The notes: a model not told the origin generated them from the sequence alone. A stretch of 5,562 nucleotides of DNA from CAJUOR01 sp964596105 (GCA_964596105.1 CAZQRT010000075.1:1-5562); one strand, 5' to 3'. Positions 1 through 5,562 are shown, counted from the stretch's first letter. Numbers and translations: made by a program.

Positions 1-181
1 TCAGATAGCCGTCCTCATAGTCCATCGTGATATCTTCCTTGTTGAAACCCGGAAGATTCATCACCAGCTGATAGCCCTGATCGCTTTCCTTAATGTCGCA
101 CGCCATCTTCAAAAACTCGGAACGGTCATCAAAGAAATCGCGGAAAAACGGATCACTCCATAAATTTGGATAATACCTCAT
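1..181 (-). CDS. Small heat-shock protein (Hsp20/alpha-crystallin family), third tandem copy, cut by window edge
   Basis: Only the first 60 codons are present; the gene runs off the left edge. The translation begins MRYYPNLWSDPFFRDFF and continues to the start of the alpha-crystallin domain, including LPGFNKEDI. Small heat-shock proteins are ATP-independent cytosolic holdases that bind unfolding proteins. It matches the neighbouring full-length Hsp20 at 52 of 60 residues. All eight differences fall in the first 34 residues, mainly the Phe-rich N-terminal arm, and residues 35 to 60 are identical. The ATG at 181 lies 13 nt after the previous gene's stop, with an AGGAG Shine-Dalgarno overlapping that stop, so it is probably the third gene of one operon. 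The conserved GVL motif and the C-terminal I-x-I anchor are outside the window, so whether the gene is intact cannot be judged. Confidence 0.9.
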   Translation of the reverse strand, partial: MRYYPNLWSDPFFRDFFDDRSEFLKMACDIKESDQGYQLVMNLPGFNKEDITMDYEDGYL

Positions 182-188
182 AAAACTC

Positions 189-197
189 CATCTCCTA
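189..197 (-). promoter_or_regulatory. Ribosome binding site overlapping the upstream stop codon
   Basis: On the minus strand this reads TAGGAGATG. The TAG is the stop of the middle hsp20 and the same bases supply the AGGAG core for the third hsp20, whose ATG ends at 181. A ribosome that terminates here already covers the next initiation site, so translational coupling is likely. The ATG inside the motif is out of frame with the real start. Confidence 0.75.
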
Positions 198-584
198 TTC
201 AATCATAATCGACTTTTTCGTCGTCACAGCCGGTGTCTTTGGCACATCCACCGTTAAAACACCGTTGTTGTAGGAAGCGTGAATTCTGCTTTCATCAAGA
301 TCTCTGCCCATGTAGAAGGACCGCTGATAAGAACCTAAATGCCTTTCCTGACGGATCCAGCGGCCGTCTATATCAGACGTTTCTTTGTGCACCGCCTTGA
401 TCGTCAGATAGCCGTCCTCATAGTCCATCGTGATATCTTCCTTGTTGAAACCCGGAAGGTTCATCACCAGCTGATAGCCCTGCTCGCTTTCCTTGATATC
501 ACAGGCCATCCTCTCAAAATCAGAATCATCTTCGAAGAAATCCCGGAAAAACCGGTCACCCCATAAATTTGGATAATACCTCAT
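195..584 (-). CDS. Small heat-shock protein (Hsp20/alpha-crystallin family), full-length middle copy
   Basis: A 129-residue protein with the normal length and layout of a bacterial small heat-shock protein, an ATP-independent cytosolic holdase that keeps unfolding proteins refoldable by DnaK/ClpB. Residues 1-25 are a Phe- and Asp-rich N-terminal arm (RFFRDFFEDD). The alpha-crystallin domain covers about 26-116, with LPGFNKEDI at 43-51, RQER at 78-81 and the hallmark N-G-V-L at 107-110. The C-terminal tail ends SIMIE, whose I-M-I (126-128) is the expected I-x-I anchor used to dock into oligomers. The ATG at 584 is chosen because AGGAG lies upstream at normal distance and the third copy has the same start. 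It lies 13 nt downstream of the first hsp20 stop and 13 nt before the third copy, so all three probably share the CIRCE-controlled promoter at 993-1021. Confidence 0.95.
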   Translation of the reverse strand: MRYYPNLWGDRFFRDFFEDDSDFERMACDIKESEQGYQLVMNLPGFNKEDITMDYEDGYLTIKAVHKETSDIDGRWIRQERHLGSYQRSFYMGRDLDESRIHASYNNGVLTVDVPKTPAVTTKKSIMIE

Positions 585-591
585 AAACCTT

Positions 592-600
592 CATCTCCTA
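592..600 (-). promoter_or_regulatory. Ribosome binding site overlapping the upstream stop codon
   Basis: The minus strand reads TAGGAGATG, the same nine bases as at 189-197. TAG ends the first hsp20, and AGGAG serves the middle hsp20 that starts at 584. The repeated arrangement suggests the junction was copied with the gene and that the three proteins are made by coupled translation. Confidence 0.75.
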
Positions 601-903
601 AATAATCGTGATACCCTTTTGCGTTTCATACTTCGGAATGGTAATGATCAAAACCCCGTTTTTGTAAGCGGCGTGAATGTCATTCTCATTCAGATACTTG
701 CCGATATAGAAACTTCTCTCATAAGATCCGGTATAGCGTTCCTGACGAAGGAACCTGCCATGTTCCTCTTCGCGTTTCGCGCTAATCGTGAGATAACCGT
801 TCTCATAATCCACCTGGATGTCTTCCTTGTTGAAGCCGGGCAGATCCATCATAATCTCGTAATCATGTGCTCTTTCTAAAATATCGATTGCCATGTGACG
901 CAT
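598..903 (-). CDS. Short small heat-shock protein (Hsp20/alpha-crystallin) lacking the N-terminal arm
   Basis: First gene of the hsp20 operon, 101 residues. It is almost only an alpha-crystallin domain: MAIDI at residue 4 aligns with MACDI at residue 26 of the middle copy, so about 22 N-terminal residues are missing. LPGFNKEDI is at 21-29, RQER at 53-56, N-G-V-L at 82-85, and the tail ends GITII with an I-T-I anchor at 98-100. The frame extends to a TTG at 912, but that lies only 2 nt from the AAGGAGG box. The ATG at 903 has 9 nt from AGGAG and is preferred; an ATG at 894 is possible. In this family the N-terminal arm drives assembly beyond dimers and contacts clients, so this copy may form smaller oligomers or co-assemble with the full-length copies; that is inference. 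No in-frame arm codes upstream, since the 5' side is the CIRCE leader. Confidence 0.92.
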   Translation of the reverse strand: MRHMAIDILERAHDYEIMMDLPGFNKEDIQVDYENGYLTISAKREEEHGRFLRQERYTGSYERSFYIGKYLNENDIHAAYKNGVLIITIPKYETQKGITII

Positions 904-912
904 ATCCCTCAA

Positions 913-921
913 CTCCTCCTT
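913..921 (-). promoter_or_regulatory. Strong Shine-Dalgarno of the hsp20 operon, deciding the start
   Basis: The minus strand reads AAGGAGGAG, a full anti-16S match. It touches the downstream CIRCE operator without a gap. Its AGGAG core is 9 nt from the ATG at 903 but directly next to the TTG at 912, which argues for the ATG as the true start. Confidence 0.75.
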
Positions 922-948
922 TTAGCACTAAATCACTTAGAGTGCTAA
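922..948 (-). promoter_or_regulatory. CIRCE operator, leader-proximal copy (HrcA binding site)
   Basis: Minus strand: TTAGCACTC, nine-base spacer, TAGTGCTAA. This is the CIRCE consensus (TTAGCACTC-N9-GAGTGCTAA) with one mismatch at the first base of the second arm. CIRCE is the operator of the heat-shock repressor HrcA. It lies in the predicted 5' leader between the transcript start and the Shine-Dalgarno, the usual place for CIRCE in Bacillota. In the mRNA the arms can also pair into a hairpin directly next to the ribosome binding site. Confidence 0.93.
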
Positions 949-965
949 CACACGTCTTTTTTAAA

Positions 966-985
966 TCAAGTGCTTCCTCACTTGA
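966..985 (-). other. Perfect 7-bp inverted repeat at the predicted transcript start
   Basis: TCAAGTG and CACTTGA are separated by six bases. The predicted start site (about 986) is beside it, so the hairpin would form at the extreme 5' end of the mRNA. Such 5' stems can slow mRNA decay; alternatively it may be an operator for another regulator. It does not match CtsR (tandem GGTCAAA) or the HspR HAIR site (arms in the opposite orientation). Only a short T tract follows, so termination is unlikely. Confidence 0.5.
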
Positions 986-992
986 CACCTGT

Positions 993-1021
993 ATTATACC
1001 ATCCCTTATTAGCACTGTCAA
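993..1021 (-). promoter_or_regulatory. SigA-type promoter of the hsp20 operon
   Basis: On the minus strand the -35 box is TTGACA (1016-1021) and the -10 box is TATAAT (993-998), exactly 17 bp apart. Both hexamers match the consensus. A TGG before the -10 adds an extended -10 motif. Predicted transcription start is about 986-987, giving a leader of about 83 nt to the ATG at 903. An upstream CIRCE covers the -35 box, so HrcA binding should block RNA polymerase. A promoter this strong would need tight repression at normal temperature. Confidence 0.9.
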
Positions 1022-1035
1022 CATTTGAGTGCTAA
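1009..1035 (-). promoter_or_regulatory. CIRCE operator, promoter-overlapping copy (HrcA binding site)
   Basis: Minus strand: TTAGCACTC, nine-base spacer, CAGTGCTAA. Again one mismatch to consensus, at the same position as in the other copy. The site overlaps the -35 box (1016-1021), so HrcA bound here would exclude RNA polymerase. The two CIRCE centres are 87 bp apart, bracketing the start site. Its upstream end merges with the T tract of the mfd terminator. Confidence 0.93.
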
Positions 1036-1062
1036 AAAAAGAGAATTTTTTTAAAAATTCTC
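1034..1062 (-). terminator. mfd: Probable intrinsic terminator of the mfd transcription unit
   Basis: GAGAATTTTT and AAAAATTCTC form a perfect 10-bp inverted repeat (1041-1050 and 1053-1062), followed on the minus strand by seven T residues (1034-1040). The mfd stop codon (1051-1053) lies inside the hairpin. The stem has only two G-C pairs, so it may be leaky. The T tract is shared with the upstream CIRCE arm. No T run follows on the plus strand, so it acts in one direction only. Confidence 0.6.
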
Positions 1063-4000
1063 TTCCACCTTCATATAACGCGATCTGCTCTTCAAAAACA
1101 GATTAATGCCCGTAGCAAAATCACTCTGCTTCGGAAAAGCGACCTCGATGTGATCATACTGGTAAGCGATCTTGATCTGCCTGGATAATGCCGTGACAAA
1201 CACCAGCAGCTTCTCGCCGTCAATCTGACTGGTAAACTGGCTGGTGAAAGAAACCACCACCCGGTCCGCCACCTCCTGGATACTCGCCACACCATCCTGA
1301 CTGGCGAGAATATCCAGCTCCCGCTTATCCAGTAAAGCCTGGATCTCCTTGGGCAGATGGCCGTAAAGATCCTCCAGCTCCGCCTTCATCGCGTCAAGCT
1401 GATTTAAACTGGTGACCCCCTGCAGCTTCTGATACAAGTGCAGCTTCTCCAGATCGCTCTCGACATAATCAGGAGGAATGTAGCCGTCCTGATGCACCGC
1501 GACGCTTTTGACCTCTTTTGTCTCAACTGTTGTCCCCATCTTCTCGGCGATCGATTCCTGCAAAATCTTCATGAACATATCAAAGCCGACCGAATCGATA
1601 AACCCGGCCTGCTCCCCGCCCAGGATATCCCCGGCGCCGCGAATACTCAAATCGCGCACCGCGATCTTATACCCGCTGCCCAGTTCGGTAAACTCGCGAA
1701 TCGCCCGCAGCCGCTTGACGGCATCCTCCGTTAACTGCCGCTGCGGCCGGTGCATCAAATAAGCGTAAGCGTGACGGTCACTGCGCCCCACCCGGCCGCG
1801 AATCTGATACAGCTGAGCCAGCCCGAAATGATCCGCGTTCTCCACCAGGATCGTATTGGCATTGGGAATATCGATCCCCGTCTCAATGATCGTCGTGCAC
1901 ACCAGAATATTAAAACGGCCGTCAATAAACGCCTGCATGACCCCTTCCAGCTGATTCTTGTCCATCTTGCCGTGCCCGATCCCGATCTTCGCCCCGGGAA
2001 TGCGCAAGGCAAGCTCATTGGCGACGCGGTCAATGTCCTCGGTGCGGTTATACAGATAGAAAACCTGACCGCCCCGCGCGAGCTCCCTTTCAATCACCTG
2101 CTTTACCAAAGAAGGGCTCTTCTCCACCACATAAGTCTGCACCGGATAACGGTTTTTCGGCGGCGTGTCAATCGTCGACAGCTGCCGGATCCCCATCAGA
2201 CTCATCTGCAGCGTGCGCGGAATCGGCGTCGCCGTCAAAGTCAAAACATCGATCGTCTTCTTGTAATCCTTGATCTTTTCCTTCTGCCGGACCCCGAAGC
2301 GCTGCTCCTCATCGACAATCAATAGCCCGAGATTTTTAAACTCGACATCATTGCTTAAAATCCGGTGCGTCCCGATCAGTAAATCAATGCTGCCGCTTTT
2401 CAGACGCGCCAGGATATCCTTGACCTGTTTGCCGCTCACATAACGGTTTAAAACCGCGATATTAACCGGGAAATTCTCAAAACGCGCGATCGCGGTGCGG
2501 TAATGCTGACTGGAAAGAATCGTCGTCGGACACAAAAAAGCCACCTGACGCCCGGAATAAATCGCCTTGAAAGCCGCCCGCAAAGCGACCTCCGTCTTGC
2601 CGAAACCGACATCCCCGCATAACAGCCTGTCCATCGGGCGCGGCTTCTCCATATCTTCCTTGATCTCGGCGATCGCCGTCTCCTGATCAGGCGTCAGCTC
2701 ATAACCGAACTGCTCCTCAAACGCCACCTGATCGGCGCTGTCAGGAAGAAAAGCAAAACCCGGACTGGCCATGCGCGCCGCGTAAATCTCCACCAGCTTG
2801 GCGGCGATATCATCCGTGCGCTGCTTGACGCGCCGCTTCGTCTTCGCCCATTCCGTGCTGCCTAATTTATTCACCCGCGGGATCGCCCCGTCGCGGAACG
2901 TATATTTACGGATACTGGAAAACTGCTCAACCGGAATATACAAAACATCATTGCCGCGGTACGCGATATAGAGATAATCGCGCTTGGCGTGATCAACCTC
3001 CAGCGTCCGGATCCCCTGATACTGGCCGATACCGTGGACATCATGAACGATGTAGTCACCGATCTGCAGATCCTCAAAACGCGAAAGCACCTTGGCGTTT
3101 TTATACTTCACAAAGGTTCTTCTCTGTACCGTCTTCTCCCCGAAAATCTCGCGGTTCGACAAGATGACCGCTTTTTCCAGCCCCAGCTCCAGCCCCTGCC
3201 GAAGCTCTCCGGCCAGTAATGTGATACCCGACATATTCCCCAAAACATCAGAAACCCGCTTCAAGTGATACTCATCTAAAACGATAAACACCCGCTGCGG
3301 CAAATAAGACTGCACAAGATCAATGAGATCCTTTTCCGTGCTCACCCTGCCGGCGGATATGTCGCGGGTGTTAAAAATGACCTGGCGGGGATCGCTTTGA
3401 AAAATCTCGGAAGAAACCACCCTGTCATACTTCGCGAAAAGCTCCTCCGGTTCATAGAAAAACTCGAGACCCAAAGGCATCTTGCCCGCGTCAAAACTCT
3501 CGCTGACATAATCCTGCAGTTCCTCAAACAGAAGCCCGGCGTTCTCTTTTATATCGGCGCGGTTAAACAGCACGATACCCCCGGAACAATAATCCAGGAT
3601 GCTGCAGGTAGGCGTGATTTTCGCGTAGTATTTATAAAGCTTCGGAGCGTAATCCCAGCTGTCCAGGGCATCCATATCCTGCTCGTAAACCCGCCACAGC
3701 TCCTCCTGGTTTTCGAGACTTGGCATGCGCTGGCTGCTGTTTAAAAACAGCGGCTTTAAATCGATATCATCTTTATCATAAAGCATATCGACCGCGGGAA
3801 TGATCGTGACCTCATCCAAAGTCGATATCGTGCGCTGCGTGTTCTCATCAAAATAGCGGATCGAGTCAATCTCATCCCCGAAAAACTCCAAACGCACAGG
3901 ATGAGACAGCTGCCCGCTGTAAACATCGATAATGCCGCCGCGCCGGGCATATTCAAACGGCTCCTGACAGCTTAAAGACAGGCGGTAACCGACCTGCGTC

Positions 4001-4449
4001 AGCCACCCGGCTAGCTCCTTCATATCCACCTGGTCATGCACGCGCAAGGTGCGGTGCGCCTTTAAATAAGCCTCAGGCGTGACAATATGACGCAAACAGG
4101 CATGGGTATGCGTCACCACCACAACCGGCTTTCCCCCAGTCAGCGCCTCTAAAGCGTTTAACCGCTCCGCCAGCATCTCCGGGCTTTCCGCCAGGGCGTC
4201 AAAGCGGCACGTCTCATCGACAATAAACAAGGCGCAGTCATCCCCCAGGTAAGTCTTAAGATGCTCATAAAACTGCTGCGCCTCATAAAGATTGCTTTTC
4301 ACGACAATCCGCGTCTTGTGATCCTTTATAAAGGCCGCCGCGCATAAAAATGCCTCGGCGCCGGTTCCGCTTGTCACCAGCTCGCCCTTTAAATTCATCA
4401 TGACCCGCAAAGCCGGATTGTCCGCGATCAGATCTAATAATTCTCTCAT
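1051..4449 (-). CDS. mfd: Transcription-repair coupling factor Mfd
   Basis: Full-length Mfd of 1132 residues (E. coli 1148). Mfd is a DNA translocase that pushes stalled RNA polymerase off damaged template and recruits UvrA for nucleotide excision repair. The N-terminal part resembles UvrB (FEYARRGGIIDVYSG at 165-179); its Walker A region near 24-34 is degenerate, as is usual in Mfd. The RNA polymerase interaction domain (CarD-like) covers about 455-520 (IGDYIVHDVHGIGQY). The RecG-like motor covers about 575-940: Walker A GDVGFGKTE at 612-620, Walker B DEEQ at 713-716, TATPIPRT at 739-746, motif V TTIIETGIDIPNAN at 852-865 and motif VI QIRGRVGR at 882-889. A C-terminal TRCF domain follows. 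All motor residues look intact. The ATG overlaps the pth stop (ATGA), and no clear Shine-Dalgarno precedes it, so translation is probably coupled to pth. Confidence 0.98.
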   Translation of the reverse strand: MRELLDLIADNPALRVMMNLKGELVTSGTGAEAFLCAAAFIKDHKTRIVVKSNLYEAQQFYEHLKTYLGDDCALFIVDETCRFDALAESPEMLAERLNALEALTGGKPVVVVTHTHACLRHIVTPEAYLKAHRTLRVHDQVDMKELAGWLTQVGYRLSLSCQEPFEYARRGGIIDVYSGQLSHPVRLEFFGDEIDSIRYFDENTQRTISTLDEVTIIPAVDMLYDKDDIDLKPLFLNSSQRMPSLENQEELWRVYEQDMDALDSWDYAPKLYKYYAKITPTCSILDYCSGGIVLFNRADIKENAGLLFEELQDYVSESFDAGKMPLGLEFFYEPEELFAKYDRVVSSEIFQSDPRQVIFNTRDISAGRVSTEKDLIDLVQSYLPQRVFIVLDEYHLKRVSDVLGNMSGITLLAGELRQGLELGLEKAVILSNREIFGEKTVQRRTFVKYKNAKVLSRFEDLQIGDYIVHDVHGIGQYQGIRTLEVDHAKRDYLYIAYRGNDVLYIPVEQFSSIRKYTFRDGAIPRVNKLGSTEWAKTKRRVKQRTDDIAAKLVEIYAARMASPGFAFLPDSADQVAFEEQFGYELTPDQETAIAEIKEDMEKPRPMDRLLCGDVGFGKTEVALRAAFKAIYSGRQVAFLCPTTILSSQHYRTAIARFENFPVNIAVLNRYVSGKQVKDILARLKSGSIDLLIGTHRILSNDVEFKNLGLLIVDEEQRFGVRQKEKIKDYKKTIDVLTLTATPIPRTLQMSLMGIRQLSTIDTPPKNRYPVQTYVVEKSPSLVKQVIERELARGGQVFYLYNRTEDIDRVANELALRIPGAKIGIGHGKMDKNQLEGVMQAFIDGRFNILVCTTIIETGIDIPNANTILVENADHFGLAQLYQIRGRVGRSDRHAYAYLMHRPQRQLTEDAVKRLRAIREFTELGSGYKIAVRDLSIRGAGDILGGEQAGFIDSVGFDMFMKILQESIAEKMGTTVETKEVKSVAVHQDGYIPPDYVESDLEKLHLYQKLQGVTSLNQLDAMKAELEDLYGHLPKEIQALLDKRELDILASQDGVASIQEVADRVVVSFTSQFTSQIDGEKLLVFVTALSRQIKIAYQYDHIEVAFPKQSDFATGINLFLKSRSRYMKVEENF

Positions 4450-5015
4450 GATGACACGCCCGCGTTATAACGGTTCATCGCCTTCGCGAAACCCTCATCC
4501 AGACTCATCAGGCAGGCGTCGCGGGCATCAAGAAACGCCTTCTCGATATCGGGACGTTCCGCTTTCGGGATGATCTTCAACACATAATCCAGGATCAAAA
4601 CATTCTGATCGCGCCCGATCCCCACCCGGATACGCTCAAAATTCTTGGTATGCAGGCAGTTGATGATATGCTTCATGCCATTGTGACCGCCCGCCGAACC
4701 CGTTTGGCGAAGCCGGATGCGCCCGATCGCGATATCCAGATCATCATAAATCACTAACAGATCATCGGCAGTCAAATGATAATAGTGCATCGCCGCGCTG
4801 ATACTGTTCCCGGAAAGATTCATATACGTCATCGGCTTTAAAAGCATGATCTCCTTGTCGTGATAGCGGCCCAGGCCGTAAACGCCGCTGAACCCCTTGC
4901 GGTTTAACGCGATACCCGTCGCCTCGCTGATCCTGTCAATCACCATAAAACCGCAGTTATGACGGGTATGCTTGTACTTTTCCCCCGGATTGCCCAGTCC
5001 GACAATTAATTTCAT
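4446..5015 (-). CDS. pth: Peptidyl-tRNA hydrolase Pth
   Basis: A 189-residue enzyme of normal length that cleaves the ester bond of peptidyl-tRNAs released from stalled ribosomes, recycling tRNA in the cytosol. Family motifs are present: GLGNPG at 6-11, TRHN at 17-20 with catalytic His19, YMNLSG at 64-69, DDLD at 91-94 and GGHNG at 109-113. Asn9, Asn66, Asp91 and Asn112 correspond to E. coli Asn10, Asn68, Asp93 and Asn114. The frame is open up to an ATG at 5075, which would add 20 residues overlapping pulA. MKLIVGLGNPG at 5015 is the true family N-terminus and has an AGGAGG upstream. It starts 4 nt after the pulA stop and overlaps mfd by four bases; pth next to mfd is a common order in Bacillota. 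Confidence 0.97.
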   Translation of the reverse strand: MKLIVGLGNPGEKYKHTRHNCGFMVIDRISEATGIALNRKGFSGVYGLGRYHDKEIMLLKPMTYMNLSGNSISAAMHYYHLTADDLLVIYDDLDIAIGRIRLRQTGSAGGHNGMKHIINCLHTKNFERIRVGIGRDQNVLILDYVLKIIPKAERPDIEKAFLDARDACLMSLDEGFAKAMNRYNAGVSS

Positions 5016-5019
5016 GTTG

Positions 5020-5562
5020 CTATCCCCGCCTCCTGGCCAGCACATAAAGCGTGATGGGCTGAACCTGAAAAACATTTTCCCTAACAGCAGTACCAGCCAA
5101 CCCGCTGCCGTCAGCGATTAAATCATAAGATCCGTATAAATTCACCGGATACGTATTATCCGAAGTATTCACAAAAACCATCACCTGATCATACACCTCG
5201 CCCGGTTCGGCGTACGTGATCCAGATCATGCGGTAGTCGATTTCCTGCGTCATGACATTCGCCTTGACCTCACCGCTATGAGCGTAATGAAAGCAGTGAA
5301 ACATTTTGCGCACCTGAATAAGATCCTTGACATAATTCATCTGGGCCTGATAATGCTCCTTGCGGTACCAGTTGATCTGATTGATCGTATCGGGGCGGTT
5401 GTACGTATTGTGCTCGCCGTACTTGGTGCGGCAGAACTCCTGCCCGCTGTGCAAAAAAGGCACCCCGAGACTTAATAAAAGCATGCCGTTGGCGAGATTC
5501 ACCCGTTTACCCAGACTCTTTCGGACTGCCGGCGTTGCTCGCCTTGAGCTTGTCCCAGAACG
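5020..5562 (-). CDS. pulA: Type I pullulanase (GH13), C-terminal part, with apparent frameshift
   Basis: The 3' end of a debranching enzyme that cuts alpha-1,6 bonds in pullulan, glycogen or starch dextrins. The fragment holds the end of the GH13 barrel and the C-terminal beta domain. Recognisable stretches are LGVPFLHSGQEF and YNRPDTINQINW, typical of type I pullulanases. The reading frame ending at 5020 stays open to the window edge, but its first codons, upstream of about 5510, do not look like pullulanase. The expected sequence FWDKLKASN, which normally follows the conserved HDN motif, is in another frame (5510-5560) that hits TAA at 5507-5509. One extra base in the GGG at 5510-5512 would explain it. 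The catalytic residues lie beyond the window. No signal peptide can be judged. A GTG at 5502 is a poor start because family sequence exists upstream. Its stop is 4 nt before pth. Confidence 0.87.
   Translation of the reverse strand, partial: RSGTSSRRATPAVRKSLGKRVNLANGMLLLSLGVPFLHSGQEFCRTKYGEHNTYNRPDTINQINWYRKEHYQAQMNYVKDLIQVRKMFHCFHYAHSGEVKANVMTQEIDYRMIWITYAEPGEVYDQVMVFVNTSDNTYPVNLYGSYDLIADGSGLAGTAVRENVFQVQPITLYVLARRRG
5029..5034 (-). promoter_or_regulatory. pth: Shine-Dalgarno of pth, inside the end of pulA
   Basis: The minus strand reads AGGAGG, 13 nt before the pth ATG at 5015; a closer GGGGAT (5022-5027) may also contribute. The same bases encode the Arg-Arg near the end of pulA, so pth translation initiates from within the upstream coding sequence. 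It supports the ATG at 5015 rather than 5075. Confidence 0.6.

Larger units (their letters stand above)
1..600. repeat. Tandem duplication of an hsp20 gene (403-bp period)
   Basis: Bases 1-181 align without gaps to 404-584, an offset of 403 (a 390-bp gene plus a 13-nt spacer). I count 161 of 181 identical bases. The first 55 bases are an exact match to 404-458. Only 2 mismatches fall in 1-91, against 18 in 92-181, most of them in the N-terminal arm codons. The flanking junctions (182-197 and 585-600) are also alike, including the overlapped stop and Shine-Dalgarno. This indicates duplication of a gene together with its ribosome binding site, followed by uneven divergence or gene conversion. 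Confidence 0.85.

Noticed and set aside
339..566. Plus-strand open frame over the middle hsp20
   Set aside because: Antisense shadow; a similar one (619-879) occurs over the first hsp20 because the genes are paralogues.
904..912. TTG at 912 as start of the first hsp20 (104 residues)
   Set aside because: Only 2 nt separate it from the AAGGAGG box; the ATG at 903 has normal spacing.
966..985. CtsR or HspR (HAIR) operator
   Set aside because: There is no tandem GGTCAAA repeat, and the arms are in the opposite order to the HAIR consensus CTTGAGT-N7-ACTCAAG.
982..1011. Plus-strand promoter (TTGACA at 982-987 with TTATTA at 1006-1011)
   Set aside because: The spacing is 18 bp but the -10 is poor, and no plus-strand gene lies downstream; the TTGACA is part of the inverted repeat.
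1750..2325. A 191-codon open frame on the plus strand inside mfd
   Set aside because: It is antisense to the conserved Mfd motor, has no recognisable domain and no ribosome binding site; it is a by-product of Mfd codon use.
5016..5075. ATG at 5075 as start of pth
   Set aside because: The added 20 residues overlap pulA and do not resemble Pth, whose N-terminus is M-K-L-I-V-G-L-G-N-P-G.
5020..5502. A separate gene starting at GTG 5502
   Set aside because: Pullulanase sequence continues upstream in another frame, so this is the 3' part of a larger gene.

Overview
The window looks like a fragment of a chromosome from a low-to-mid-GC Gram-positive bacterium (Bacillota). The reasons are the pth-mfd gene pair, CIRCE operators in front of small heat-shock genes, strong AGGAGG-type ribosome binding sites, a near-consensus SigA promoter and a type I pullulanase. 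The Hsp20 sequence style (RQER..GS..RSFY) fits gut Clostridia or Erysipelotrichia, but the family cannot be settled from this sequence alone. All supported genes are on the minus strand, so transcription runs from high to low coordinates. No mobile element, CRISPR array, tRNA or rRNA was seen.

Right part (5562 down to 1051): the 3' end of a type I pullulanase gene (pulA), then pth (peptidyl-tRNA hydrolase), then mfd (transcription-repair coupling factor). The genes are tightly packed. The pulA stop is 4 nt before the pth start, and pth and mfd overlap by ATGA, so they look co-transcribed and partly translationally coupled. The pulA fragment carries an apparent +1 frameshift about 50 bases from the window edge. 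A weak AU-rich hairpin with seven T residues lies over the mfd stop codon and probably ends this unit.

Middle (1050 down to 904): a compact heat-shock control region. It has a SigA promoter with consensus -35 and extended -10 boxes, 17 bp apart. One CIRCE operator covers the -35 box and a second CIRCE lies in the 5' leader directly against the Shine-Dalgarno. A perfect 7-bp inverted repeat sits at the predicted transcript start.

Left part (903 down to 1): three tandem Hsp20 genes. The first is short and lacks the N-terminal arm. The second is full length. The third is cut by the window edge and is a near copy of the second. Both gene junctions use the same layout: the TAG stop is part of the Shine-Dalgarno TAGGAGATG and the next ATG follows after a 13-nt gap. 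The three genes probably form one HrcA-controlled operon of cytosolic holdase chaperones. The first 55 bases are an exact copy of 404-458, so the left edge may be an assembly break in a repeat and the copy number is uncertain.
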